Origin: Fibrobacteria bacterium
GTDB lineage: Bacteria; Fibrobacterota; Fibrobacteria; UBA11236
Direction: 5' to 3'
Assembly (NCBI GenBank): GCA_025360005.1
Contig: JANYDA010000065.1
Location: 1 to 64,000 of the forward strand
DNA length: 64,000 bases
The position numbers were made by a program, and so were the translations under genes. Below the pieces are notes generated by a model. It saw nothing but the letters and a program-made list of their open reading frames with translations. It did not search any database and was not told the origin of the DNA. Every line of letters begins with the position of its first letter. Position 1 is the stretch's first letter. Below, piece after piece: positions 42,954-52,230 of the stretch.

Positions 42954-44524
42954 TGTTCTCCCAACGCGCCAAAGCCCTCCCCCATATCGCCGTGTGCCTG
43001 CTGGTGGTGCTGCTGGTCACCGGCCATCCTTTCCCGTGGAACAACGAGTGGCTATACATGCTCAATCTGGAAAAGGCCTGGCATCCGGACTTCCTCCGGA
43101 ACGATTGGACCTTTTCCTACCACAGTCCCGATCACCATGTTTTCAATTTCATCTTCGGCCTGCCGCTGCTGGCGCTTTCCATGGAAACCTATGGCTGGCT
43201 GGGACGCATCCTGGTCTGGACCGTCAATCTCTGCGTCTTCTTCCGCCTGGGGCGGCGGTTTTCCCTTCCCCCGGGAGCGGTGACGCTTTGCCTCACGATT
43301 TGGTTGTGCCTGGGACAGCAACTGGTAGGATACGAATGGATCTTCTGGGGGTTCGAGGCGAAAACCGTGGCCTATCCCCTGCTCTTGCTTTCCATCGAAC
43401 GGTTCCTGGATCGGAAAAAACTCTCGGCGGCCATCCTGCTCGGCCTGGCTTTCAGTTTCCACCCCGCGGTGGGCATGTGGGGAGGGCTCGCCTTGGCTTT
43501 CGCGCTCCCTTTCAACGGGTATAAAATCCGGGAACTGATGCTCCCCTTCACCGTAGTTTTCCTATGGGCGCTGCCGGGCGCCATCCCCATGCTGATCGCG
43601 GGGCGCAATTCCCACGATGATTGGGAGGTATGCCGGTTCCTCACGCTGAACCTGATGCCTTTCCACCTGGATCCCGCCGCCTGGGCCCGCCGGGAAATCT
43701 TCACCCTTTACGTTCTGTTCCTGTTCAATTGGCTGCACTACCGCTTGAACCGCGATCACGGGTTCATCCGCATGCTCGCCTATTTCCAGGCGGGCACGGC
43801 CATCATTTTTTCCGCCGGATTGCTTTTACGTTACACGGAAAGCTACCGCCTGCTGGTGCTCATGCCTTTCCGGCTCTTCCCGGTGCTGACCTTCCTGTTC
43901 TTTTTCTTCGCGATCGCGCATGCCTTTCTCCACGCCGGCAGCAAGCGGATAGGCCTGCCCATGGCGCTGGCCGGCCTGGTGGGATTGCTCGGAATGCGAT
44001 CGCCGGTAGCGGGCCTACTGGACCGGATATCCGCGAACGTGGGCGCCTGGAAGGCCAAAGAAGACGATACCCGGAAAAACCTGAGATGGATCGCCGGACA
44101 TACTCCCCAAGACGCCGTCGTCATCATGCCCCCGTGGAGGGATGACGGGTGGTATTACTCCCATCGGGCCCAGATCGTCGAGGCCCGCTTCTTCCTGGTC
44201 GGCAGGACCAAGGAATGGAAGGACAGGCTGGAATCCTTTGTGGGTCCCCTGGGCGGGGAACCCCTGCTGCAGACCTGGCCCGCCATGCAGAAAAGGTACG
44301 AGACGATGACGGTGGAAAAGATCCGCTGGCTGAAGAATGCCTATGGCGCCACCTACCTGCTCACCGATTCGGATTATCCTTTCCAACTGGTATCCAGACT
44401 GGGTGCTTCCAAGGTGTATCTGCTGGAAGCTTGCAAGCCGGGGCCGGGTTGCCAATCCCAGGAGCCTGCGCCCGCACTTTCCGACTCAACGCGGCAGTCT
44501 TCCCATGCAATCCCCGACAGATAA
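42953..44524 (+). CDS. Polytopic membrane protein, GT-C-like (523 aa)
   Basis: About ten to eleven hydrophobic helices (for example PHIAVCLLVVLLVTGH and FFFAIAHAFLHAG) surround a large loop after residue 350. The first loop holds WNNEWLYMLNLEKAWHPDF with acidic and tryptophan residues and SYHSPDHHVFNF, compatible with GT-C transferases such as DUF6798-type proteins. Its carboxyl soluble part has no clear family. A polyprenyl-linked sugar donor would be expected. It is coupled to the acetyltransferase upstream. It may also be a modifying subunit; activity is not proven. Confidence 0.7.
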   Translation: MFSQRAKALPHIAVCLLVVLLVTGHPFPWNNEWLYMLNLEKAWHPDFLRNDWTFSYHSPDHHVFNFIFGLPLLALSMETYGWLGRILVWTVNLCVFFRLGRRFSLPPGAVTLCLTIWLCLGQQLVGYEWIFWGFEAKTVAYPLLLLSIERFLDRKKLSAAILLGLAFSFHPAVGMWGGLALAFALPFNGYKIRELMLPFTVVFLWALPGAIPMLIAGRNSHDDWEVCRFLTLNLMPFHLDPAAWARREIFTLYVLFLFNWLHYRLNRDHGFIRMLAYFQAGTAIIFSAGLLLRYTESYRLLVLMPFRLFPVLTFLFFFFAIAHAFLHAGSKRIGLPMALAGLVGLLGMRSPVAGLLDRISANVGAWKAKEDDTRKNLRWIAGHTPQDAVVIMPPWRDDGWYYSHRAQIVEARFFLVGRTKEWKDRLESFVGPLGGEPLLQTWPAMQKRYETMTVEKIRWLKNAYGATYLLTDSDYPFQLVSRLGASKVYLLEACKPGPGCQSQEPAPALSDSTRQSSHAIPDR

Positions 44525-44669
44525 GAACCAAGGCATGGGGCCCCGGGCGGTTTGCTTGGCACGGGGCCGGGAAAAACCCATATCATCACCGGACAAAGTT
44601 CGATACGCGCAAACAAACGGGCAAGGGCTCCGGGCCCCGTAGCAAGGCGTTCCGGCGGCAGGGGAATTC

Positions 44670-45221
44670 ATGCATAGATTGATCCAAGCGGACCTGAACC
44701 GATACACAGGCGATTGCGCCGGCTGGAAAAGTCTCCGGCGCGGATTCCGCGATCCCGGATTCCGCTTCATGTACGCGTTCCGCCAAGCCTGCCTGCATCG
44801 TAAGTACACCTTGCGCGGATTGTTTTTCCGGTTCCTGGTCACCCGCTATTTCTGGAAATACGGATTCCAAATTTCCCTCAAGACACCGATTGGGGAAGGC
44901 CTTTATATCGGCCATATCGGCAGCATCATCATCAATAGCAATTCCAGCATCGGCAGGAATTGCAACCTGTCCCCGGGAGTGACCATCGGGCAGACCAATC
45001 GCGGCGAAAAAATGGGCTGCCCCCGCATCGGCGATCGCGTTTGGTTCGGAACCAACTCCGTGGTGGTGGGGAGAATAACCATCGGCAGCAATGTTCTCAT
45101 CGCTCCCGGCGCCTTCGTCAATTTCGACGTGCCCGATAATTCCATCGTGATCGGAAATCCTGCCAAGGTGATCCCCAGCGCGGAGGCCACCGCCGGATAC
45201 ATCGAGAATATCCTGGCTTAG
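44670..45221 (+). CDS. Serine-acetyltransferase-like hexapeptide acyltransferase (183 aa)
   Basis: The short helical front is followed by the beta-helix: YIGHIGSIIINSNSSIG, RIGDRVWFGTNSVVVG, RITIGSNVLIAPGAFV, and a typical VPDNSIVIGNPAKVI end. It is closely similar in layout to the 42330 enzyme and most likely arose by duplication. No ribosome-binding site is obvious; an AGGGGAATTC stretch precedes the ATG. A hairpin at 45251-45266 terminates it. It probably acetylates another position of the polymer. Confidence 0.85.
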   Translation: MHRLIQADLNRYTGDCAGWKSLRRGFRDPGFRFMYAFRQACLHRKYTLRGLFFRFLVTRYFWKYGFQISLKTPIGEGLYIGHIGSIIINSNSSIGRNCNLSPGVTIGQTNRGEKMGCPRIGDRVWFGTNSVVVGRITIGSNVLIAPGAFVNFDVPDNSIVIGNPAKVIPSAEATAGYIENILA

Positions 45222-45250
45222 CAGGGGTATTGAAGCGGCCTAGGCGCCCA

Positions 45251-45266
45251 AGCGGCCTGAGCCGCT
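45251..45266. terminator. Bidirectional hairpin AGCGGC-CTGA-GCCGCT
   Basis: A perfect 6-bp stem with a CTGA loop lies between the convergent acetyltransferase and SGNH genes. No long T-run follows, but the position fits a terminator for both. Confidence 0.55.
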
Positions 45267-46126
45267 TACTGGGCGGCCCCAGTAGCGCCGGTGTTACTGG
45301 AGGCGCGGGCCTGCCGCACCGCCAAGGCCAACACCCGCACCATTTCCCGGGCCAAACGCCGGCTACCGCGCGCATTGAGATGGGCGCCGTCGCGGGCGTA
45401 TTCTCCGGCCAGGCAATCCCTCACTTTGCTTCCCTCCGTGAAAGTCGCCCGGGTTCCGTCGGGCCGGACGGCTTCCATGCCGGCGATATCGAAAACCGGC
45501 TCGCCGGGAAAACCGGCCCGCAGGAGCTGGTTGTATTCGTTGCGCCGGATATTGGCGATTTCGGGATTGGGCCTGCCCAGCAGGAGCTTGAGCGGAGACA
45601 GCAGCCTGTCGCGTAGGGATATCGCCGTCAAGGGAACGGTGGCGTGGACGAAAACCGTTTTCGGATACTTCGCCTTGAGCGCCATGACCATCTCCCGGTA
45701 GGTCCGGAAAACCTTGTCGGCATCGGTGCCGCGGTTGAAATCGATGAAACAGAATTTCATCAGCACCACATCGAATCCGGAGGGCGCGGCGGTGGCCAGA
45801 ATGGATTCCACCGCCCGGCATTTGGAATCCGGATGCGTGTTCTCCCCGATGAATGCGGAGACCAGCCGGGCGCCGGTATCCGCGGCCGTTTCCTTCCAGG
45901 TTTCTATCTTCAGACCGTTTTCGCCCGCGTCCTTCAGCAGCGAGGCCAGGCCCTCCATGATGTTCTGACCCACGGACTGGTGCCCGAACAGGATCCTGGC
46001 ATCCTGGATCACTTTCAACTCTTCCCTGAATTGCGCGTCCACTTCCGTGTCCCCTCCCGTCCCTCCGCCGCAACCCCACACCAGGAGCGCCAGCGGAACG
46101 GCGGCCAGCATGATGCGGGATTTCAC
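45266..46126 (-). CDS. SGNH/GDSL-like hydrolase lipoprotein (286 aa)
   Basis: GTG at 46126 overlaps the nadE-type stop (GTGA). The first 20 residues form a lipoprotein signal (SRIMLAAVPLALLVWGC), so the protein is exported and lipid anchored. Inside, LFGHQSVGQNIMEGL is a block I-like motif with Ser, DVVLMKFCFIDFN corresponds to a central block, and DGAHLNARGSRRLA provides the Asp/His pair of block V. The pattern is known in EPS clusters and suggests an esterase or acyltransferase acting on the polymer. It is the last gene of the ACP operon. Confidence 0.75.
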   Translation of the reverse strand: MKSRIMLAAVPLALLVWGCGGGTGGDTEVDAQFREELKVIQDARILFGHQSVGQNIMEGLASLLKDAGENGLKIETWKETAADTGARLVSAFIGENTHPDSKCRAVESILATAAPSGFDVVLMKFCFIDFNRGTDADKVFRTYREMVMALKAKYPKTVFVHATVPLTAISLRDRLLSPLKLLLGRPNPEIANIRRNEYNQLLRAGFPGEPVFDIAGMEAVRPDGTRATFTEGSKVRDCLAGEYARDGAHLNARGSRRLAREMVRVLALAVRQARASSNTGATGAAQ

Positions 46127-47106
46127 GAGACTTCTTCCACGGCGGAAACCAGTTGGGGACGCGCGTGCAGGTAGCCGGTCGCCCTCCGTTTGCTTTCGAT
46201 GTCCCGGTAGACCCATTCGATCTGTTCCGTCCGCATTCCCAGCGCGGCGGCCGCTTCCGCCGCCGGCACCGCGTGGTTCCTGGCGTACAGGCATAGATCC
46301 ATCTTGTCATAAGGCAGGGAGAAATAGAACTCGTCCTGCCCTTGCTCCAGGGAATAGGTATCCGTGGTGGGAGGGCGCTTGCGGATGGTTTCCGGCACGT
46401 CCAGGAATTCCGCCAGATCATAGACCTGGGTTTTGTAGAGATGCGCTATCGGCTTGACATCCGCCAGCCCGTCGCCCTGCTTCACGAAAAAGCCTTGATC
46501 GTATTCCAGGCGGTTGGGCGTGCCGGTGGTGGCATAGTTCAGCCTATCGGCGTGGTAATACTCGAGCATTTTGCGGATGCGCTGCTTGAAGTTGCTGGCG
46601 GCCACCACGCCCAGGTAGGCTTCCAGCGGCAAGCGTTTCTTGAGCAGGGAGCCGTCCGGGGAGCGGGCCACCACCGAGAAGAAATTATAGCCTTTGTTCT
46701 CCGCCGCGCTCGGCAGCACTATCTTGCATTTCCAGTCGGCGCGGTATTCCGGGATCACGGTGCGGATGGCGTCGTCGCGGCGGCGGTAGCAGCCCGCCGC
46801 TTCCAGCATGGCGGTGATGTCTTCCAGTTCCGATGCGACGCCGAAATGATCGGCCACCAGGCGGCTGAAGCCGAGCGTGTCTTCCGACGAATCCCGTTCC
46901 GGCATATGCAATCCGAATACGCGCTCCTTCCCCAGGGCCTTGACGCACAGAGCCAGAGTGACGGAACTGTCGATGCCGCCGGACAGGCCCACGATGAAAC
47001 CTTTGCGCCGATAGGATTGCAGGTAATCCAGCAAGACTTTGCCGATGCGGTCCGCCTCCCTTTCACAGTCCAGATCGAGAACGGCGCTTGAGAAGGCTTT
47101 TGTCAT
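46123..47106 (-). CDS. nadE: NAD-synthase-type ammonia-dependent amide ligase (327 aa)
   Basis: The PP-loop SGGIDSSVTLALCVKALG, GTPNRLEYDQGFFVKQGDG and IAHLYKTQVYDLAEF are those of ammonia-dependent NadE. There is no glutaminase domain. The ATG at 47106 has GGAAG just upstream; a TTG at 47121 is possible. NadE normally makes NAD from deamido-NAD, but here it lies between an acyl carrier protein and an SGNH lipoprotein in an exosortase EPS locus. A paralogue doing an amidation in polysaccharide synthesis is plausible. Sequence alone cannot tell whether it is the housekeeping enzyme. Confidence 0.8.
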   Translation of the reverse strand: MTKAFSSAVLDLDCEREADRIGKVLLDYLQSYRRKGFIVGLSGGIDSSVTLALCVKALGKERVFGLHMPERDSSEDTLGFSRLVADHFGVASELEDITAMLEAAGCYRRRDDAIRTVIPEYRADWKCKIVLPSAAENKGYNFFSVVARSPDGSLLKKRLPLEAYLGVVAASNFKQRIRKMLEYYHADRLNYATTGTPNRLEYDQGFFVKQGDGLADVKPIAHLYKTQVYDLAEFLDVPETIRKRPPTTDTYSLEQGQDEFYFSLPYDKMDLCLYARNHAVPAAEAAAALGMRTEQIEWVYRDIESKRRATGYLHARPQLVSAVEEVS

Positions 47107-47125
47107 GCTACTTCCGGCCAATCCT

Positions 47126-47386
47126 TCAGGGGGTTTTGCGCAGTACGAAAGCGGTCAGGTTCCGTACGGTGTCGAAGTTCTCCGGCAACAGCTCTTCGTC
47201 GGCCACCTCGATGCCCCAGGTTTCCTGGAGAAAGCCAACGAATTCCAGGATGCCGGTGGAATCGACGATGCCGCTCTCCAGGAAGGAATCGTCGTCGCCC
47301 AATTCGGAAGCGCTTTTCCCCAACAGGAAATTACTGGACACGAAAGAGCGCAGCTTGGCTTTGACTTCGCTTTCACTTTTTTCCAT
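47126..47386 (-). CDS. Acyl carrier protein (86 aa)
   Basis: This acidic, helical protein carries the phosphopantetheine site at Ser43 in ESGIVDSTGILEFV, which is the D-S-x motif of ACPs. It lies directly before the nadE-like gene and divergent from an acyl ligase that would load it. ACP plus AMP-forming ligase pairs are known in exosortase loci. It could carry an acyl or aminoacyl group onto the polymer or substrate. It is too short and too specialised to be the fatty-acid ACP, though that cannot be excluded. Confidence 0.88.
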   Translation of the reverse strand: MEKSESEVKAKLRSFVSSNFLLGKSASELGDDDSFLESGIVDSTGILEFVGFLQETWGIEVADEELLPENFDTVRNLTAFVLRKTP

Positions 47387-47597
47387 CGTATCCCGCTCCC
47401 ATGCTACCGTAGCTTACGCCTTCAATCCCGCCGCGCCGCGGCCGGCTCCGTAAAGAGTCGGTTGCGGATGGAGGAATAATAATTATAACATTCCGGCAAA
47501 GGCCGCGCTTGCATGACCTCGCCGAATATCCTACGCTTTTCCGGAATCCCATTCCAAGTCCCTCCCCGACGGCATGCAGCCCCTTGGAGTTTAGCAC
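47387..47597. promoter_or_regulatory. Divergent promoter region of the ACP and ligase genes
   Basis: The 211-base gap has an AT-rich island with TATAAT on the minus strand (47482-47487) and TATAAC on the plus strand (47484-47489). Matching -35 boxes are poor on both sides, so exact promoters are unsure. Confidence 0.35.
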
Positions 47598-49151
47598 ATG
47601 GATAGCCAATACCACCGACTTCTGCACGACAGCCTCTTGGTTTCCTCGGCCAGGCATCCCGGAAAAACAGCGCTGGTGGTGGAGGGAACCCCTTACACCT
47701 ATGCCGCGCTCGAGGATGCCGCGCTGCGCTTGGCCGCCCATCTGGCGGAATCCGGGTTGCAACGCGGGGACCGCGTGGCCATCTACATGGACAACACCTG
47801 GCCCTGCGTGGTAACCATCTTCGGTACCCTGCTGGCGGGCGGCGTATTCCTGGTGGTGAATCCCCAGACTAAAGCCGATAAGCTCCAATACATACTTAAC
47901 GACAGCGGCGCCGCCTTCCTCATCAGCGACGGGCATCTTGCCAAGGTGTTCCTCCCCATCCTGGCCGCCGCGCCTTCCGTGCAATGCGTGCTCTGCTCGG
48001 GAACCATGCCGGAAACCGAAAGCGGCATTTTGCGGCCCTTCGACGCCGCATTGGCGGGATCTCCGGGCGCGCCCAGCGACAAGGTGATCGCCGTGGATCT
48101 GGCCGCGCTCATCTACACTTCGGGAAGCACCGGAAATCCCAAGGGCGTGATGATGACGCATCAGGCCATGACCTTCACGGCCGGCAGTCTGATCGAATAC
48201 CTGCGCCTGGATCCGGATGATCGCATCCTCAATCTCCTTCCGGTGGCGTTCGACTACGGCCTCTACCAGTTGCTGATGTCCGTGCGGCTGGGCGCCACCT
48301 TGGTGTTGGAGCGTTCCTTCACCTATCCGGCCCAGATCTTCAACCGCATCCGGTCGGAGAGCGTCACCGTCTTCCCGGGCGTGCCTACCGTTTACATGAC
48401 CATGCTGGGCATCCATGCCCGCGGCGCGCTGTCCTTCCCCTCGGTGCGGCGCGTCACCAACACCGCCGCCGCGCTGCCCGCGGACATCGTGCCGCAATTG
48501 CGCGAGATCTTCCCCAACGCGCTCATCTTCCGCATGTACGGCCTCACCGAATGTAAACGCGTGTGTTACCTGGAGCCGGAGCTGATAAGCAGCAAACCCG
48601 ATTCGGTGGGCAAGGCCATCCCCGGCACCGAAGTGTTCCTGCTTTCCCCGGAAGGCCTGCCCGTGCCCACCGGGGAAACGGGAATCCTCCACATCCGCGG
48701 CCCGCATGTGATGCTGGGATATTGGAACCAGCCGGAACTCAGCGCCCACATGCTCAAACCCGGCCGCCTGCCCGGGGAACGCATCCTGTGCAGCCAGGAC
48801 TTCTTCCGCATGGACCGGGACGGCTGCCTGTATTTCCAGGGCCGCAGCGACGACATTATCAAGACCCGCGGCGAGAAGGTGAGTCCCATCGAAGTGGAGA
48901 ACTGCCTCCACGGCATCCCCGGCGTGCGCGAAGCGGCCGTGCTGGGCGTACCGGACGCGCTGCTGGGGGAAGCCATCCGCGCCTATGTGTCCCTGCAGGA
49001 AGGCGCCGTACTGACGGAGAAGGAAATCAAGGCAGCCTGCATGGCGCGCCTGGAGAATTTCATGGTGCCCAAGGAAGTGGTCTTCCTGCCCGAGCTGCCC
49101 AAAACCGCCACCGGTAAAATCCGCAAAAAAGGCCTGGGGGAAGCGGCGTGA
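47598..49151 (+). CDS. Acyl-CoA/ACP ligase, AMP-forming (517 aa)
   Basis: ANL-superfamily motifs are complete: P-loop IYTSGSTGNPKGVMMTHQ, MYGLTECKR, RSDDIIKTRGEKVSPIEVE, and the catalytic Lys in KTATGKIRK at the end. This group occurs with ACPs in exosortase-A loci. It would activate an acid with ATP and pass it to the ACP encoded on the other strand. The next gene overlaps by GTGA. The acid could be fatty, hydroxy or aryl; the pocket is not readable. Confidence 0.9.
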   Translation: MDSQYHRLLHDSLLVSSARHPGKTALVVEGTPYTYAALEDAALRLAAHLAESGLQRGDRVAIYMDNTWPCVVTIFGTLLAGGVFLVVNPQTKADKLQYILNDSGAAFLISDGHLAKVFLPILAAAPSVQCVLCSGTMPETESGILRPFDAALAGSPGAPSDKVIAVDLAALIYTSGSTGNPKGVMMTHQAMTFTAGSLIEYLRLDPDDRILNLLPVAFDYGLYQLLMSVRLGATLVLERSFTYPAQIFNRIRSESVTVFPGVPTVYMTMLGIHARGALSFPSVRRVTNTAAALPADIVPQLREIFPNALIFRMYGLTECKRVCYLEPELISSKPDSVGKAIPGTEVFLLSPEGLPVPTGETGILHIRGPHVMLGYWNQPELSAHMLKPGRLPGERILCSQDFFRMDRDGCLYFQGRSDDIIKTRGEKVSPIEVENCLHGIPGVREAAVLGVPDALLGEAIRAYVSLQEGAVLTEKEIKAACMARLENFMVPKEVVFLPELPKTATGKIRKKGLGEAA

Positions 49152-50041
49152 GCGCTCCCGCGGAATTCCAGCCCCTGTTGGACGAAGTCAAAACGTTCTG
49201 GTCTCCGCTCCCGGACAAACCCGAAGAGACGCCGGAGGGATTGCTGCACGCCTTGTGGCTCACCGCGCAGGGCCGGCCCATGTCCGTGCGGAAAGCCGCC
49301 CGCACGGAACTCGCGCCGCTGGACGCCGGCTCCCGGGCGCGTCTCCGCGCTTTGCTCGATGAAAAGAAGTCCGGCGTGCCGCTGGCGCATCTCACCGGCC
49401 GCCAGGAATTCCTGGGACTGGAATTGCTCTCCGGTCCCGGCGCCTTGATCCCGCGCCGGGAAACGGAAATCGTGGGCAATGCCGCGCTGGCCAAGATCAA
49501 AACCCTGGCCCAAAGCCGCGGCCCCCTGCTGGTGCTGGACGTATGCACCGGCAGCGGCAACCTGGCCTTGGCTTATGCCCATCATGAGCCCCTGGCCAAG
49601 GTGTACGGCGCCGATCTTTCCGAGGACGCGGTGGCCCTGGCCCGCCGCAATGCCGGGCATTTGGGATTGGCGGTGGAGTTCCGCGCCGGCGATTTGCTGG
49701 CCCCTTATGATGACGATGCCTTCGTAGGCAAGTTGGATTTCCTCAGTTGCAACCCTCCCTACATCTCCGCGGCCAAGGTGCCGCAAATGCACAAGGAGAT
49801 TTCCGGCTTCGAACCCGGGCTGGCCTTCAACGGCGGGGTCTTCGGGGTATCCGTGCTCACCAAGCTATTGCGGAACGCGCCGCGCTTTCTCAAGCCCGCC
49901 TCCTGGCTCGGCTTTGAAGTGGGCCTGGGACAAGGGCCGGCGCTGGCCAAGCAGTTGGGAAAGAATCCCGCTTTCGCGGAAGTGGAGACTTACGCCGACG
50001 CGGCCGGGGAAATCCGGGCGTTATTGGCCCGCACCGTCTGA
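49148..50041 (+). CDS. PrmC-like N5-glutamine-type methyltransferase (297 aa)
   Basis: An amino-terminal helical domain (AHLTGRQEFLG) and class I fold with VLDVCTGSGNLALAY and the catalytic NPPY motif (SCNPPYISAAK) match PrmC, HemK-like. PrmC acts on release factors next to prfA; here it follows an acyl ligase with a GTGA overlap, in an EPS locus, and probably methylates a different amide or acid. The carboxyl end overlaps the asparagine-synthase gene on the other strand by 21 bases. Confidence 0.82.
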   Translation: MSAPAEFQPLLDEVKTFWSPLPDKPEETPEGLLHALWLTAQGRPMSVRKAARTELAPLDAGSRARLRALLDEKKSGVPLAHLTGRQEFLGLELLSGPGALIPRRETEIVGNAALAKIKTLAQSRGPLLVLDVCTGSGNLALAYAHHEPLAKVYGADLSEDAVALARRNAGHLGLAVEFRAGDLLAPYDDDAFVGKLDFLSCNPPYISAAKVPQMHKEISGFEPGLAFNGGVFGVSVLTKLLRNAPRFLKPASWLGFEVGLGQGPALAKQLGKNPAFAEVETYADAAGEIRALLARTV

Positions 50042-52018
50042 AGCGTGCGGGCCGTCCAAGGCTTCCATAGCCGCGGGCGCCGGGGCCGGCGCCGTTTTTC
50101 CGGTCAGGAAATGGTGGTGCAGCAGCTGGGTGGAAACCATGGCCACCATGGCCATGTCATCGCGGGCGCTGATCTGGCCCTCCGCATTCTTCCTGGCTTT
50201 AGCGATCAGCCTCTCCGCGTTCCCGGGACTGAAATACCCGTACTCGCGGATCTTCTCCGGCGCCAGCATGGTAGCAGCCAGGTTACCCTGGTCTTTCAGG
50301 AAGCATTGGCTGATGGGGGCGCGGTAGGGCTGCTTGGGACGGTTGACGATTCCGGCGGGTAGCAGCTTCCGGTAGGCTTGCTTGAGGATGTATTTCTCCT
50401 CTAGGCTGCGGATTTTGTATTTGGGCGGGATGGTGGCGGCGAACTCGATCACGCGGTGGTCCAGGAACGGGAAGCGGCCCTCCACCGAGTTCCCCATCAT
50501 CATGCGATCGCCCTGGGAGCAAAGCAGGTATCCCGACATGAACAGGACCATCTCCAGGTACTGGGCGCGGCATAACGGGTCCCAACGTTTAATATCCGGA
50601 TCCACGAAGGCGTCCAACTCCGAATACAAATCCTCCTCGCGTCCCATCTTCTCCCGGAACTCCGGGGTGAACATGGGCTTTACCTGGCAGGTGTTGTTCC
50701 AGCGGATGAGGTGCGAGTAATAGGGGTTGCCCGTATCGGTGAGGCCCTTCTTGAAAAACAGCCGCCAGAAAGCCTGGGCCTGGGGATTCTTGTTGATGTA
50801 CGGATACAGGGAAGAAAGGAGCAGGGGCCGGAATTTTGAGTCCGGATCGCGCGCCCAGAAGCGGCGCACCTTGTCCTCGCGGAAGATGTTGTAGCCGCCG
50901 AAGATCTCGTCCGATCCTTCCCCGGTGAGGACCACCTTGATGCCGTGCTTGCGGACCAGTCCGGACAACCGCAGCAGCGGGGCCGGCGCGGTGCGGATCA
51001 TGGGCTTCTCCGCGTACCACATCACGTCCGAGAAAGCCTCGCCGATGTCGGGATAATCCACCTCTATCATGCGGTGATCGGTCCGGAGGAAGTCCACCAT
51101 CTGCTGCTGGTATTGGCGCTCGTCGTAGGCTTTGTCCTTGAAGGCCACGGAAAAGGTGAGCAGGCCCGGGTTGTGATTCTGTTTGACCAGGGCGGTGATG
51201 ATGGAAGAGTCCAGGCCGCCGCTCAGGTAGGCGGCCACGGGCACATCCGCGCGAAGCTGCAAAGTGGTGGCGTCGTAGAGCAGCTCGTTGAGGCGCTCGG
51301 CATAATGCTCGATCGGTTTGTCTTCGTAGTCTCCCGCGTCCGGGAAGCGGTGCTTCCAATAGACGCCGATGCGTACGCCTTCCGGTGCGGCTTCCAGATA
51401 GTGTCCGGCGGGAAGTTCTTTGATGTCCTTGAAAACGGTGCGGGAAGGCACATTGACCCAGAAGGTGAAAATCTGGCTTATGCCGACGGGATCGATCTCC
51501 GCGTCCATGCCGGGATACGCGAACAGCGACTTCATTTCCGAGCCGAAGACCAGGCTTCCATCCGGAGCGGTAGCGTAGAAAAGGGGGCGGATGCCCACGC
51601 GATCGCGGGTCAGGATGAGGCGGCGCTTGCGCTCGTCCCATACGGCGATGGCGAATTGTCCGTTGAGATGCGTGGAAAAGTCCCGGCCGTATTCTTCGTA
51701 AGCGTGGACGATTACTTCGGTGTCGGTATGGGTGTAGAAGCGATGACCTTTTTTCTCCAGGTCTGCCCTAATCTCTACATAGTTGAAAATCTCGCCATTA
51801 AAAATCGTCCATATGGTCTTATCTTCATTATGGATTGGCTGTCTTCCGCCGGCCAGATCGATGATGCTCAGGCGGCGTTGACCCAACCCGAGACCGTCTT
51901 TCAGATAATATCCTTCTTCGTCGGGGCCCCTATGGGTGAGGGAACGAGTCATCAACTGGAGAGTGACCAAATCGGCCGGTTTACCGCTTTGGCTGTAAAT
52001 TCCCGCTATTCCGCACAT
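50021..52018 (-). CDS. asnB: Asparagine-synthase-like amidotransferase (665 aa)
   Basis: A glutaminase Cys2 (MCGIAGIYS) and class II amidotransferase domain (residues 1-215, LTHRGPDEEGY, NGEIFNY) precede a PP-loop synthase domain (YLSGGLDSSIITALVK). Length and layout fit AsnB and the exosortase-A-associated amidotransferases. It is expressed from its own promoter (52088-52116). In this locus it may convert a uronic acid of the polymer into a uronamide, which would fit the Wbp-type diNAc-uronate pathway at 56.7-60.3 kb; real asparagine synthesis is the alternative. Its 3' end overlaps the PrmC-like gene in antisense by 21 bases. Confidence 0.87.
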   Translation of the reverse strand: MCGIAGIYSQSGKPADLVTLQLMTRSLTHRGPDEEGYYLKDGLGLGQRRLSIIDLAGGRQPIHNEDKTIWTIFNGEIFNYVEIRADLEKKGHRFYTHTDTEVIVHAYEEYGRDFSTHLNGQFAIAVWDERKRRLILTRDRVGIRPLFYATAPDGSLVFGSEMKSLFAYPGMDAEIDPVGISQIFTFWVNVPSRTVFKDIKELPAGHYLEAAPEGVRIGVYWKHRFPDAGDYEDKPIEHYAERLNELLYDATTLQLRADVPVAAYLSGGLDSSIITALVKQNHNPGLLTFSVAFKDKAYDERQYQQQMVDFLRTDHRMIEVDYPDIGEAFSDVMWYAEKPMIRTAPAPLLRLSGLVRKHGIKVVLTGEGSDEIFGGYNIFREDKVRRFWARDPDSKFRPLLLSSLYPYINKNPQAQAFWRLFFKKGLTDTGNPYYSHLIRWNNTCQVKPMFTPEFREKMGREEDLYSELDAFVDPDIKRWDPLCRAQYLEMVLFMSGYLLCSQGDRMMMGNSVEGRFPFLDHRVIEFAATIPPKYKIRSLEEKYILKQAYRKLLPAGIVNRPKQPYRAPISQCFLKDQGNLAATMLAPEKIREYGYFSPGNAERLIAKARKNAEGQISARDDMAMVAMVSTQLLHHHFLTGKTAPAPAPAAMEALDGPHASDGAGQ

Positions 52019-52087
52019 TTTGGCTGGCCTTCTGGCGACTCCCCGTCTTCAAAGCCTAAAAGGCCGAGCTTGGGTTTAGCCGTTGAA

Positions 52088-52116
52088 ATGATACGGATTG
52101 CAAGAGGCTCAGTCAA
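52088..52116 (-). promoter_or_regulatory. asnB-like gene promoter
   Basis: On the minus strand TTGACT (52111-52116), 17 bases and TATCAT (52088-52093) form a strong sigma-70 promoter, each box 5 of 6. The leader of about 70 bases has a small GCC/GGC hairpin before the ATG at 52018. Confidence 0.65.
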
Positions 52117-52230
52117 ATTTTCATAAAAGGTGAAATTGTACCGTTAAACTGTCGCCTTTCTTTACACTGGAACGTGTCTCTTATGGCCTTTGTTGATACA
52201 ATAAGTCTCCTCAACCCCTGCAGGCTGCTT

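Noticed and set aside
44541-44560. TGGCAC word as a sigma-54 promoter
   Set aside because: No TTGC follows at the needed distance; the same was true of other TGGCAC words near 931 and 35034.
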